Made by a program: the position numbers and the translations under genes
Assembly (NCBI RefSeq): GCF_000715075.1
Contig: NC_134094.1
Coordinates: forward strand, 84,583,120 to 84,647,119
DNA length: 64,000 nucleotides
DNA from: Nicotiana tabacum
Lineage: Eukaryota > Streptophyta > Magnoliopsida > Solanales > Solanaceae
Direction: 5' to 3'
Notes under the pieces: model-generated
Seen by the model: the letters and a program-made list of their open reading frames with translations, nothing else
What the model was told of the DNA's origin: nothing
Database searches by the model: none
In this document: piece by piece, positions 11,088-24,290 of the stretch
Numbering within the stretch: position 1 is the stretch's first letter
How the letters are laid out: every line of letters begins with the position of its first letter

Positions 11088-14000
11088 TGTCACGACCCGA
11101 AATTCCCACCTTCGGACCGTGATGGCGCCTAACATTTCACTTGCTAGGCAAGCCAACGTTAGAATAATATTAGCCATTTTTAAATAATTTTTAAATTTAT
11201 TAACAACAAAGAAATAAATGTGGAAGTAAGGTCTAAAATATAGTGAATAATCCATAAACACAACGGTGTCTACATACCATCCCAGAATTTGGTGTCACAA
11301 GTGCGTGAGCTTCTAGAATAATACAAATAATGTCCTGAATAAAATAAAGTTGTCTGGAAATAAACACACAACTAAAGTAAAGAAGACGGGGACTTCAGAA
11401 CTGCGAACGCCGTGCAGTTATACCTCAAGTCTCCTCTGAGTAGCTGAAATCCGAGCAAGTCTATGGTACGCCGCTGGGACCAACTCCGAAATCTGCACAA
11501 GAAGTGCAGAGTGTAGTATCAGTACAACCGACCCCATGTACTGGTAAGTGCTGAGCCTAACCTCGACGAAGTAGTGACGAGGCTAAGGCGGGTCACTTAC
11601 ATTAACCTGTACGCAATATTAGTAACAACAACAAATAATAGAAATAAATCAGGTAACTCATTTAAAATAATTGAAGCCAACTCAGCAGTCATAACCAATT
11701 ATCATTTTTATCAATTTCCGTTGTAGCGTGCAACCCGCTCTCACAATATATTCACATTCAATTCTGTTGTAGCGTACAACCCGCTCTCACAATATATTCA
11801 TTTTCAATAAGTCTATTGCGGCGTGCAATTCGATCCCCCAAATATTGACTTTTAATAAGTCTGTTGCGCTGTGCAATCCGATCCCCCAAATATTGACTTT
11901 TAATAAGTCTGTTGCGACGTGCAACCCGATCCTCCAAATATTGACTTTTAATAAGTCGGTTGCGGCGTGCAACCCGATTCTCCAATATGGACTTTTTAAT
12001 AAGTCTGCTGCGGCGTGCAACCCGATCCTCCAATATATCCATTTACCAAATCTTATAGAAGAAATTTCCCCAATAAATGCAATAATTAATATAAAATTAT
12101 AAGACAACAAGCATACAATAATTATGATTTAATTATGAAACAAACAATGACAAATAGCAAAGTATTATGAAAATCAGGGAGAAAATAGGCAGTTTGCTAT
12201 TTAATATGCTAAATGTCAAATAACAATTAAGACACATAATACAAATAGCATGTAACAATTAATGCAGAAATTCAAGAATTAATATGTGACAAAGAATATG
12301 AGAGAAATAATTATTATAATAATTAATTCATGATTTAAAATGATTTATGATTTTTCAAGTAATTATGCAAACAACTAATTTGACGACGTATAGACACTCG
12401 TCATCTCACCTATACGTCGTTCACATGCATTTCACATTACAAATAGTTTAAGAGTTCTATTCCCTCAAGTCAAGGTTAACCACGACACTTACCTCGCTTT
12501 GCAAATTTCAATCAATTACTAGACCACAGCTTTTCCTTTTAAATTTATCTCCAAAATCTTCAAATCTATTCATAAACAATTCAATATACTCAAAAGGAAT
12601 CATAGGAATTAATTCCATATGAATTTACTAATTTTTCGGATAAAAATCTGAAATTTATTAAAATATTCGACAGTGGGACCCACGTCTCAAATCCCGGAAA
12701 AACTCACGAAATCCGAACACTCATTCCGCTACGAGTTCAATCATACAAAAATTATTCAATTCCGATATCAAATGGACCTTCAAATATGAAATTTTTGTTT
12801 TTGGAAGAATTTATAAAAATCTAATTTTTCTTCCAAATTCATTGATTCACGATATAAATGAGTATGAAATCATGAAATATAATCAATATAGGATAAGGAA
12901 CACTTACCCCAATGTTTTCCCGTGAAATTCTCCCGAGAATCGCCTTACCCGAGCTCAAGAATTGGAAATGGTTGAAAATGGGTCAAAACCCCATTTCCAG
13001 AACTTAAGTTCTGCTTCTAGGATTTTTACTCATCGCGATCGCGGAAATTCGTTCGCGATCGCGTAGAACAACTTTTGCCCAGGTTCATTTTACTCTTCGC
13101 GATTGCGAAGCACATTTTGGCTGCCCAAACATTTAACTCTACGCGATCGCGTAAATGGTCATGCGATCGCGGAGTACATTTTTTTCCAGCCTTACGTGAT
13201 CGCATACTTACTTGTGCGATCGCGTAGCACAATTGACGTGCCTAGCTTCTGCCTTCCTTCCTTCTACGCGATCGCAGTGCATTAGGAGTTTACCTTCCAC
13301 GATCGTGTTCCTATCTTCACGAACGCGAAGGGTAAACTTCACTACTTACAATTTCCTCATCGCGATCGCAGGAATGGCTTCGCGATCGTAAAGCACAATG
13401 CACCAGATGACAGCAGAAGCTCAAAAACCCGATTTTCTAAGTTCAAAATCATCCCGTAGCCTATCTGAAACTCACCCGAGCCCACGGGGTTCCAAACAAA
13501 ACATGCACACAAGTCCTAAAACATCATACGAACTTGCTCGCGCGATCAAATAGTCAAAATAACATCTAGAACTATGAATCGGACACCAAATCTATGGAAA
13601 TTTTCAAGAAAACTTTAAAACTTATATTTTTACAACCGGGCGTCCAAATCACGTCAAATCAACTCCGATTCTCACCGAATTCGGCAGACAAGTCATAAAT
13701 ATTATAGTGGACCTATACCGAGCTCCGAAACCAAAATACGGACCCGGGATCAATAAATCCAATATCAGTAATTTCTTTAAAATCATTAAGCTTTCAAGCT
13801 TTTAATTTTTCATCAAAATTCCATATCTCGGGCTAGGGACCTCGGAATTCGATTCCAGGCATACGCCCAAGTTCCAAATCACGATACGGACCTACTGGAA
13901 TTGTAAAAATACTGATCCGGGTCTGTTTGCTCAAAATGTTGACCAAAGTCAACTCAGTTGAGTTTTAAAGCTCTATTTCATATTTTAATCCATTTTTTAT

Positions 14001-14126
14001 ATAAAAACTTTTCATAAAATTGTACGGGCTGTGCACGCAAGTAGAGGAATGATAAATGGTGCTTTTTGGAGTCTTAGAATACATAATTACTTATTAAATT
14101 CAAAGATGACATTTTGGGTCATCACA
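11088..14126 (-). repeat. 5' LTR of the nested chromovirus
   Basis: It is 3039 bp long, opens TGTCACGACCC on the plus strand and closes GGGTCATCACA. It matches 2683-5791 apart from point changes and small length differences, including loss of a short segment near 13275 next to a GCGATCGC motif. It contains the same tandem array (11720-12040) and the same octamer cluster (13025-13400). Confidence 0.9.
13025..13400. repeat. Cluster of GCGATCGC palindromes in the 5' LTR
   Basis: About seven exact octamers remain, with decayed versions such as CACGATCGTG and CGATCGTAA between them. Positions correspond to those of the partner LTR, but different individual copies have decayed in each, mostly by CpG transitions. 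Confidence 0.85.
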
Positions 14127-16950
14127 GTAATTTTGGAGGAGGAATTCGTTGTTCTTCACGTTCGCGTGATTCCATTCGCGATCGCGAAGGTCTGCTTTTC
14201 CCTTCTTTGCATTCGCATGATCACGTTCGCGATCGCAAAGGTCTGCCTTCTCCTTCTTCGCGTTCTCATATGTTCCCTCGCATTCGCGTAGTCCAATTTG
14301 TGAAGAATGAATTATTGTTCTTTACGTTCGCGTGATTCCATTCGCGATCGCGAAGGTCTACTTTCTCCTTCTTCGTGTTCGCGTACCGTTTCATGCTTTC
14401 GTGTAGCCCAGTTCCTGGGCCATTAATTTTCTTCTTCATGATCGCACATTCTTGTTCGCGATCGCACAGCATCAATTCCGGGCAGTAGCCATTTCCTCTT
14501 CGCGATCGCGATGCTTTCAGGCCTGGGCAAAATATAAGTTTTCCAAATCGAGGGTTAGGCCATTTTTATCGCATTTTGACTTGTAGAGCTGGTTTTGAGC
14601 GATTCCTTGTGGGGTTTTCAAGTAAATCGATTGGGTAAGTGTTCTTTACTAGAATTTATTTTTTTCCATGATTCTATCTTTATTTTTATCTATCCTCGTG
14701 AGTGAATGAGTATTCGTATTTTATAATTTTTACCCAATTCCGAGACGTAGGCCCGGGTCGACTTCTTAGGGCGAATTTCGAGATTTTTGTTAAAGTATTG
14801 ATTTCATTAATTAGATGAGTCTATTATGGTTGTATTCATGATATGCAATTGTGTTTGGCTAGATTTGGGCCATTCGAAGTCGGATAATCGAGAAAAGGGC
14901 ATTCTTACGGACTGATTGAGCTTGGTTCGAGGTAAGTATCTTGTCTAACCTTGTGGGGGGATTTTTCCCTTAGGATTTGAGTCTTCTATGTTGATTGTAG
15001 TCCATGTACGCGAGGTGACGAGTGCGTGCTCGGACTTATTTGTGGAAAGTTGGTCTTTTAGGATTCTTTGGTCCTTATATTCACCGAGTATGAAGTTATT
15101 CTTGATATGATTATGTTCCTATTTACTAGTTTCACCTCTACATGCTTTAATTAGAATTAATTGCTTCAGGATTCACTCTTATTTGACTTAACTGAAGAAT
15201 TTACCTCTTCTATTGTCATGCTATCTTTTCATATATGCTTATCTTTATTTGGAATTATTATTATCTCATCCTATAATTGTTCAGTCTTAACTGAGGTTAT
15301 GATTATCTTTACGCTGTTATCCTTAATTGAGTTGTTGAATATCCTTCAAAATTTCTCAACCTTAAAAGAAGTTTAGATATCCTATATCTTAGTCAACTTG
15401 TTTTATTTGGAATTAATTGACTCGTGTTAGCTTCCCTGTTGTTGAAATGTATATTGTGGGATCATTGCTACATATTAGTTTTCCCTTGTTGAGCTGTTCT
15501 CTTTACACTTAACATTCTTTACTATGGTTATTCCTTGTGAATTGGTTCTACTGTTTCTTGTGCTTTAAAGTTCTTGAGTTGATTTACTTGTCGTACTTTG
15601 TATTATTGCCATTGTTGTTGTTGTACTTGTTGTGGTGATGCACGAGGTTTCTGCCGTGCGGTTGTTATTATGGGGTTGCACGAGGTTTCTGCCGTGCTAT
15701 TGTTACTATTGATATTTGCACATGCGGCATGAAAAAGCGGGATATATATGTATATGTAGGTTGCGCATGTGGATAGACAAGGTGGGAACATTGTTATGCA
15801 CGTGTGGCGAGACAAGGCGGGCACTTACTTTATTATTGCACACGTGGCGAGACAAGGTGGGTTGTGTCAGGGATTGATTTGTGATGATTTGTGATGGCCT
15901 GGGGGCAATTCTTCTTGTTCATATTTTTGTGTAGTGGTATGCATACCTGCGTGAGCTTTATCTTGTGAAAGCTGTGAGAAAATATTCTACGTGTTGTCCG
16001 TTCTTTTTCCTTATACTTATTTGCTGATGTGGACTATGTTAGGACACTTGCACAAGCATACACGTAGTTAAGCACTCTTGTCGGATAAGAGGTGTTCTTG
16101 ATATTGTTGAGCATATATGCTCACCCTTGTTTACTTGCCTTCTATGTGAGAATGGCTCTATTGGCACGTGAGTCGTTAGTGCGGTTATGAGGTGTTATGA
16201 GGGAACAGGATGCCAAGTGTTAAGCTTCAGGTATTGAGACCCGTGAGTTGTGATTTATCCGAGGTTCGGTACCTCGTGGAGTTGTTGACTAAAATCTGAT
16301 GTAAAAGTGGTTGTAGTTGCTGAGTTATTACTTGTCCTTGATGTATTTGTGATTCCGGATTTAGGTTGTGTTCTATTCACTTTTCTATGTCATTTTCATG
16401 ATACTCTGCTCATATTTGTTGTTTCCTTCCTTATTGCCATTACTGTATTGTGAGCCATATTACATAGTCTTTATGTAGACATCATGCTTTGGTTGTTCAT
16501 ATACTTATACATGTTTAGTTTATTAGACCAATGGGTGTCTTGACTGTTTCTCGTCACCACTCTTAGTCTTGATACTTACTGGGCACCGATGTGGTGTGCT
16601 CATTCTATACTTTTGCACATTTATGTGCAGATCCATGTATTTATTCGTTAGCTAGCTGTGTGGAATGTTGCTGTGAAGACTCAAGGAAACCTGTTGCTGC
16701 GTTCGCAGGCCTCGGAGTCACCTTTAAGTTTTCGTTTTGCACTGCTTATTCTTATTTCTGGAAAATTGTATTTTTTGAAGTTTTTCTAGCAGACACTCTG
16801 TAAAGCTTATGACTTATACCACTAGTTTTGGGAAATTTAAGAGATTTCTATTTAAATAATGTTGTTGTTTCAAATAATGTTAGGCTTACCTAGTCCCTAA
16901 GACTAGGTGCCATCACGATACCCAAACGGAGGGGAAATTGGGTCGTGACA
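14127..16950 (+). mobile_element. Solo LTR of a Ty3/gypsy-type element, right segment
   Basis: This continues 1945-2682 after the chromovirus insertion and ends GGGTCGTGACA, followed by the target duplication AAGAA (16951-16955). It carries its own cluster of at least five GCGATCGC octamers (about 14150-14520). Degenerate tandem motifs of the GCACGAGGTTTCTGCCGTGC type lie at 15636-15850. No coding region is seen; frames such as 15161-15376 are not recognisable proteins. Confidence 0.85.
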
Positions 16951-16955
16951 AAGAA

Positions 16956-17722
16956 CTGACTCATGTGTTGGACTAAAAAACAATATCTGGCCTACTGTGC
17001 TGAAGAAAATTCAGCTTCCCAATAATTCTCCTATAACCACTAGGGTCAGAAAGAACCTCTCTCATGGAAGTAGTGAGCTTGAGAGAAGAATCCAGGGGTG
17101 TATTAACAGGACTGAAGTTCTGGCAGTTGAATTCAGAGAGAAAATCAGTGGTAAACTTAGTCTGGCTAACAAGAAAACCCTGGGGAGTGTAAGAGACCTC
17201 CAAACCCAAAAAATAGTGAATGGTGCCCAAATTCTTGATCTTGAATTGATCATCCAAGAAAGCCTTCACACTGTCTAGCTTAGAAATATCATCCCCAGCT
17301 AGGAGGATTTCATCAACATAAACAGCCAATACAGTGAGTGAGTCCCTAGCAGATTTGTTGAAGAGAGAGTACTCATTCTTGCTAGAAAGGTAACCTTTGG
17401 TAGACAAGGCTTCAGACAGTTTGGAAAACCACTGTCTTGAGGCTTGCTTAAGACCATATAGGAACTTTTTGAGCTTGTAAACCAAAGGAGGAGTGGAAGA
17501 AGAATAGGGTAGAGAGACCTGCAGACCTGGGGGGATCTTCAAATATACTTCTTCATGGAGATCCCCATGAAGAAATGCATTGTTGACATCCAATTGATAC
17601 ACGGTCCATTGTCGTTTGGCAGCAAGGAAAAAAAGACATTTAATGGTTGTAAATTTGACAACGGGAGAAAAGGTTTCCGTATAGTCTATACCCTCATTTT
17701 GTGTGTCACCTCGAATGACCAA
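16956..17722 (-). pseudogene. Copia reverse transcriptase
   Basis: The minus-strand frame gives the copia RT: GIDYTETFSPVVK, WTVYQLDVNNAFLHGDL, YGLKQASRQW and IHYFLGLEVSYTPQG. The catalytic YVDD reads YVDE (AVYVDEILLAGDD), which replaces one metal-binding Asp by Glu. Near 16973 the frame shifts and meets a stop just before the AAGAA target duplication. The protein then continues into 1352-1944. The upstream connector to integrase (about 17720-18180) is broken by frameshifts. Confidence 0.9.
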
Positions 17723-18178
17723 CCTAGCCTTGTATCTCTCAATTGTTCCATAAGATTTCTGTTTTATCTTATATACCCATTTACAAGGAATGGGTTCTTG
17801 TTAGGGGGGCAGTGGTACAATGTCCCAAGTATGATTGGCTTCAAGAGCCTGAAATTCCTTAACCATGGCCTCTTGCCAGGCAAGAGAGGAAGCAGCCTGA
17901 TAATAATACTAAGGCTTATGTGAGTGCATATTAGCAGTGGAAAGCTGTGGAAAATCATAAGCCCGCAAAAGGAACAACAAAAGAACAAACATAGTCCTTA
18001 AGGTATGTAGGAGGATGACAAGTTCTGGTAGAATGCCTGGGAGGTAGAGTAGAAGGAAGGGGTGGAGGAGTAGAAGGGTGGGGGGAAGAAAGGGCAGGAG
18101 ATGAAGTAGAGGGAGATAAAGAAAGGGACTAAGGAGTTAAAGGAGGAGTAAAAATAGGGACAAAGTTAGAAGAGGGAG

Positions 18179-19301
18179 CTAGAAATATAGGGGTTGCGGA
18201 GGAATGAGGAGAAGAAGAATAAGGGAAGATGTGCTCATGAAACACAACATCCCTTGTGTAAAAAATTGAGTAATTGGACAAATTGAGCAACTTATAACCT
18301 TTCTTGCCACAAGGATACCCAAGAAACAGGCATGAGATTGCCCTAGACTAAAATTTGTCCCTACCAACCTTGGGAGAAGTTGCATAACATAGGCATCCAA
18401 AGGACTTAATATGATCATATGATGGGGGATGACCATGAAATTTCTCATAGGGTGAAATGTTATTCAAAATAGTTAAAGGGAATCTATTTATAAGATAGGT
18501 GGCAGTAAGGACACAATCACCCCAAAACTTTGTAGATAGATTAGAATGGAATAGCAAGCCCTAGAAGTTTCAAGAAAAAGTTTCTGTTTCCTTTCAACGA
18601 CACCATTGTGTTGAGGAGTGTGGGGAATGGTGGTTTAGTGTAGGATACCTTGTGAAGTAAAAAAGGATTTTGCTTCAGAACTACTCCCAAGTTCAAAAGC
18701 ATTGTCAGATCTAAAGGATTGAACTGATGTGTGAAAGTGAGTCTTAACCATGAAGGTGAAAGCCTTAAGAATAGACAAAGCATTTCCTTTAAATGAGAGT
18801 AGATGAGTCCATGTTACTCTAGTATAGTCATCCACTAAGGTTAAGAAGTATCTGAATCCATTATATGTATTGGTGTGGTAAGTGCCCGAAATGTCAATAT
18901 GTACTAATTGGAAAGATGGAAATACTTTTTTTGTAGGTCCATGGAAGCTATTAAATGTACTGGGTAAGACAGAATGTAATGCCTTAATTTCCGCCTTACC
19001 CAAACCAAAGGCAAGCAGGTTTTCTCCAAATTGGTATACTTGGTCTTGTAGTCAGTCATTTTCTTACGTTGGTAGTATATGGCCCTTTACTTCTATCTGT
19101 CTTCATCATATTAAGCCAACATAGAACCCATCGTGGTTTCAGTGACTGATAGGTATAGTAATAAAGGCTTCCTCTTTTTTGCCTGGCCATAGGGCAAATG
19201 GGACACAAAAATGATTGCTTAAAAGAAATTTTATTAGAAAGAAAAGGAATTGATTTCATTTTGTGAAAAGGCATATGCCCCAACCTTTGGTGCCAAAACA
19301 A
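18179..19301 (-). pseudogene. Copia integrase and pre-integrase zinc finger
   Basis: The pre-integrase domain at 19301-19056 has FWHQRLGHMPF and CPICPMARQ, an HHCC zinc finger. The integrase core at 19003-18635 has HIDISGTYHT, VDDYTR and RSDNAFEL. The next frame has HNGVVERK-like residues and NLSTKFWGDCVLTATYLINRFP (18557-18348). Several frame changes and stops separate these pieces, so it is a relic. The order GAG-PR-INT-RT-RH identifies Ty1/copia. Confidence 0.88.
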
Positions 19302-19421
19302 GTCTGCTTTGTTTATTGCAACATATGGGATACAAGAGGGACTAAGGGGAAGTGGATTGTTAACAAAAGCAGAAACATTACATGTACTGTCAAATGGTAA
19401 AGAAGCATTACATGTATTTTC

Positions 19422-20179
19422 TTAACTAGAATTATGAGATGAATCGGTAGCTTTAGTGTGAAGAAAATATAGCCCATGTGCAGCTTTACCAATTTTCAGT
19501 GGCCTCTTCAGAGAAGGTCCATGTAAGAAACAACTAGAATTGGTAAGTATTGCATAACAATGAAGTTGACAAATGAGTTGATAAATGGAAATCAAATTGA
19601 ACTGAAAAGAAGGAACAAGCAAGCCATTATGCAAAGTTATATCAGTCCTAAGATGCAAAGAACCAGTTGATATAAGATTGACTTTATATCCATTAGGCAA
19701 GGTGATTAAGAATGGTTTGGGCAATGGTTGTAAATTGTGAAGAAGATGTGTGTGGGGTGTCATATGGTTAGTATCCCCTGAGTCTAATATCCAAGAACCA
19801 ACACTTAGCTGAGTGGATGCACACACATGATAACCATCCGAAGTAAAAATAGTACTACTGAATAAGCTGAACAAACCTGCAAAATTTGCATAACCAGTAT
19901 TTTCCTTGGATGACATATCAACATGAGGACCAGAAGAGACATGTGTTTGCTGCAGGAGTGTTATGAGGTGTTGGTATTGTTCTTGAGTAATACCATGAGC
20001 TAAATATTCAGTAGGATGGAAACTAGAAGTTGGAAGAACGTGATTGTCAGCTTGAACACAAGAGGCAGATCTTTTAGATTTGGTGAATTTAAAATCAGGA
20101 GGAAAAGCATGTAACCTGTAGCATTTCTCGACTATATGTCCAGGCTTCTTGCAGTACTTGCATGAGATAGAATGCATGG
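19422..20179 (-). pseudogene. Copia gag C-terminus and protease, truncated at 20179
   Basis: From 20179 downward the frame starts just before a CCHC knuckle (CKYCKKPGHIVEKC), so nearly all of gag upstream of the knuckle is missing. The protease active site follows (WILDSGDTNHMT) with the usual LISTGSLHL segment. The sequence beyond 20179 belongs to the inserted long LTR; the first few codons of the open frame are LTR-derived. The rest of gag and the 5' LTR of this copia element are not found in the window. Confidence 0.88.
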
Positions 20180-22858
20180 TGTAACGACCCAACTTGTTGT
20201 TTTAAGAATTAATGCCTCGTTCAACGACTTAAGGTCTCGAGAAACTTCGTAATAAGTATTATGACCCGCGGGTATGGTCGAGTTTGATTTTTCGGAAAAT
20301 TCAGAATTATTAAAATAAATAATCTTTAATTAGAAGCTTAAATGGAAAGAGTAGACTTTTGAGAAAACTACTTCGGAATGGAATTTTGATGATGTCAAGA
20401 GCTCTGTATGGTGATTTTGGACTTAGGGGCGTGTCCGAAAAATTATTTGGAGGTCCGTAATGGAATTAGGCTTGAAATGCCAAAAGTTGAATTTTTTGAA
20501 AGTTTGACTGGGAGGTTGACTTTTTGATATCGAGGTCGGAATCCGATTTTGGAAATTGGAATATGTCCGTTATGTCATTTTTATGACTTGTGTGCAAAAT
20601 TTGAAGTCATTCCGAATTGATTTGATGTGTTTCGGCACAAAAAATAGAATTTGAAAGTTCAAAGTTCATAGATTTTGATTTGAGGTGTGATTCGTCGTTT
20701 TGATGTTATTTGATGTGGTTTGAAGCCTCGACTAAGTTCGTATTGTATTTTGGGACATGTTGGCATAATTGGTTAAGGTCCCGAGGGCCTCGGGTGGATT
20801 TCGAAAGGTTAACGGAATAGATTTCGGACAAAAGGAGGTGCTGGAATTTTTCTGCTGCAAAAGCTGTTTTTGGACAGCAATTGGTGCAATCGCAGAGCTG
20901 ACTTTGGAAGCTTATATCTCGAAATCTATAAGGAATCTGAATATTATCAAAACATGAAAGCTGTAGCCCATTGATTCTAGCTTCCAGAATGATAAACTAT
21001 TCATCATTCGGACATTTTTACAAAAGGATACGATCGATTGACTGAAGCTAGTACTACAAATTTTGGCTACAGCAGTGTGCATCGCCAAAACTTTCTACTG
21101 CACAGAGCTGACTATGGAAACTTATATCTCGCAATCTATAAGGAGTTGGGCAATAATAACAACATGAAAGTTGTAGCCTTTGTATCTAGTTTTCAGAACT
21201 TTAAACCGTTTGGCAGTTGGAGTTGAGTACAAGAAGTTATGGTTGATACACTACAAGCTATCGAGGAAGAGTTTGATGTTTTCAACATAAGCATATAATG
21301 ATCCAAAGGTCCATTTTTAGTTCTAGAGATCGCAATTCGATTTTGAGACTTTCGAGATTTTGATAATGAATTATAGAAGTGATCTGGAATATTTGGTCTA
21401 ATTTCATCATGTCGCGATTGAGTTTTTAGCGCAAAACATGAGTTAATTGTTTAACGAGCAAATTTGGTATCTCATTGGGAAAATGAGCTCTGAATTGAGT
21501 TTCGATTGAACGAGTAGGTTCATAATTTTATTTGTGACTCATAGGAACAAGAATCGTTGAATTTTGAGTTGATACGATGAAGTTAGAGCCTTTTGAGTGA
21601 AACAAAACTGTTAGTCTAAATAGTCCTGGTGCGCACCTTTAGCGACCAGATTTGACACTTTTAGTGACGGGATTGGACTTGTAGCGACCAGAATAGAGTT
21701 TTTTCGGCAGAAACGTAAGGACAAAAAAATGGTCATTTCCTTCATTTCGTTTTGGATTTTTAGAGCACAGTTCTTGGGCGATTTTGAGTATTTCTTCGAG
21801 ACTTCAACATGGGTAAGTGTCATATATCCAAAAGTGATTATATTTCATAAATCCATGGTCATATTCATCATTTATCTCATATTTAAATGGAAGAAATAAA
21901 AAATTTTGCAAAACGTTTCAAGAATGAAAAGTTTAGATTTGGAGGTCGAGTTGTTATCGGAATTTGATGAAATTGGTATGGGTGGAATCGTAATTGAATT
22001 AGTTATCGGATTTTATAAATTTCATCGGATTTCGAGACGTGGGCTCCACGGGCAATTTTTGAGTTAAATTTCGGATTTTGTTGGAAAATTAGTATTTTCA
22101 TATAGAATTAATTCCTATAATTAGTATTCACTGAATTGAATTAATTTGATTAGATTTGAGTTGTCCGGAGGTCAATTCTAGCAAGAAGGCAATTTTGGAA
22201 TATCGGCCTAACTTCAAAAAGGTAAGTATCTTGCCTAACCTTGAGTGAGGGAAATTACCCCTTAGGCATTGAGTCTTATGTGAAAATTGTGTAATTGAAA
22301 ACCATGTATGCTAGGTGACGAGTACGTACTTGGTTTATATGTGCATATTATATCGGTTTAAATTCATAGACGCCCTTAAGTATTAAATTAGAAAATTGTT
22401 GTAACGTATTAAATCCCTTATTTGTCATGCCGCATTCCTTGTTTGCCAAAGTTATTTTTATATGATAATTTGGTGTGATTGTCACTTGACCTTTACGTGA
22501 ACTATGTGTTTGTTTGAGTTGCCATTTATTTGTAAAACCCTTTCATTATTGATTTTACCTATAGATAATTTAAATGGAAACTTTAGTTAATAAGATGAAT
22601 AAATCTATTTATTTCTTGAAGTTGTGATTTAAAAGAGGTGTTGTTCCTTGATTAATTACTTTTCAATTCACGTTGTTAAAAAATTGGTATTGAATTAAAA
22701 AGGCCGTGAATCATATTGAGGCAAAGTGCCAAATTGTAAAATATTATTCGGTTGAGTTGTTGAGTCCCGAATATTTTGTTAAGATGTTGTACAAATTATG
22801 ATCGAGTTGTGGGCTCCTTATTGTGAAAAAATAATATATTGTTGATTTCTGCGGAAAG

Positions 22859-23060
22859 TTATAATATTTGAGCACTTGATATGTAATTTGTGATATGTTG
22901 TAATATTTGAGCACTTGATGTGCAATTTGTGATATGTTGTAAGATTTGAGCACTTGATGTGCAATTTATGATATGTTATGATATGTGAGCACTTGAGGTG
23001 CAAGTTGTATTATGCTGTGATATTTGGGCACTTGAGGTGCGATTTATGAAATATTGTGAT
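22859..23060 (+). repeat. 39-bp minisatellite in LTR copy a
   Basis: About five units are built around GAGCACTTGATGTGCAATTT. The units become more divergent toward the right (GGGCACTTGAGGTGCGATTT). Copies b and c carry about four and six units at the equivalent place. Confidence 0.85.
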
Positions 23061-24225
23061 ATTGATACGCATGCGGTGAGATAAGGGTGGCTTGAAACGC
23101 GTGGCTAGTAGGGGAACTACTAGAAAGGTCAGGGTGTTGAAACGCATGCGGTGAGATAAGGGTGGCTTGAAACGCGTGGCTAGTAGGGGAACTACTAGAA
23201 GTCATGCGGTGTGATAAGGGTGGCTAAAACGCGGGATGCTATTTCGGGAAAAATAATTTCTTTAAAATTAAATGTGAAGGCTCCCGCGGTGATATACGAA
23301 AATGAGATATTATAAATTTATTTATGATTAGGGACTACGAGACGGTACCTCGGGAGTGCCTTGTTGATATTTCTTTATTTATGTTCTTGTCTTGGGTGAT
23401 TTTGTTTCATTTAAAATGTAAATTTTTGTCTTCTTCCGTGATGTACTAGTTGACTTTATTATTATGTGTTTTGTGCTCCTAGTTCTATTGTGTTGGCTTT
23501 GGCGTTTTAGCACGAGACTCTGAAGAAGTATATTTCTGGTTTTTCTTACTAATTTTCGATGATTGAGTTGATTTAAATAAAAGAAATTATTATTATGTTT
23601 AACATTAATTAGTTTTACATCTAAATCAGTAGTTTATCTGATGCTTTAATTTAGGTACAATGTTATTTTCTTCACCTAAATGATTTCTAAAATAAATTCA
23701 TTTCTTTGGTGATTTCTTACTTGATTTAAAAATTGTAAACTCACTTTAGTGGAAATAAATTTATCATGTGGATCTTATATACATTGATATTATTGGCACG
23801 TGAGTTGTCCGTGCAGTTGTGATAGAAATATGGGCACGAGGTGCCATGAAAATATGAAAGTGGGTTGAGACCCGTATTTTTTATGATTATAAAATGAGGT
23901 GTCACACGGTGACTTTTATTTGAAGGAATTATATTCCTAAAATATTATTTGAAATAATTATAGTTGAAAGAGATTTATTTTAAAGGAGTATATTCGAAAT
24001 ATATATTTATTTTACAAGGTTATATTCTAAGGATTTTTATTGAAAAACTTATATTTGAAAGATTTATACTGGAAGTACTTATATTGGAAAGACGTATATT
24101 TGAGGGACTTGATTGATTGGTTTTATTTGTTTTCCTTATTCGTTTGAGAAATATTTATAGTGTTCTTGTTGCCTTGTTGTTTACATCATTTATTTATTTT
24201 TGTTGTCATCATTGCCATTTGTTTC

Positions 24226-24289
<64 letters not shown>

Positions 24290-24290
24290 T
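24226..24290 (+). repeat. TTA microsatellite in LTR copy a
   Basis: An uninterrupted trinucleotide run of about 21 units. The matching run in copy b (31261-31339) has about 26. The poly-Leu open frame over it is an artefact. Confidence 0.95.

Larger units (their letters stand above)
2683..14126 (-). mobile_element. Complete, decayed Ty3/gypsy chromovirus (Tekay/Del-like), nested in the solo LTR
   Basis: The 11.4-kb element has two long direct LTRs, a primer-binding site, gag, protease, RT, RNase H, integrase and a chromodomain-like tail in the order typical of chromoviruses. Its target duplication is GTAAC (2678-2682) against GTAAT (14127-14131), one base decayed. LTR divergence of roughly 5-7% by eye and at least seven in-frame stops show that it is an old, non-autonomous copy. 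The clade call rests on the domain order, the C-terminal chromodomain-like segment and LTR ends of the TGTCACGACCC type. Confidence 0.92.

Noticed and set aside
18001..18180. Purine-rich stretch with GGAGG/AGAAGG repeats that could be a polypurine tract
   Set aside because: It lies inside the copia integrase-RT linker, where the minus strand encodes a Ser/Pro-rich spacer, and no LTR follows.
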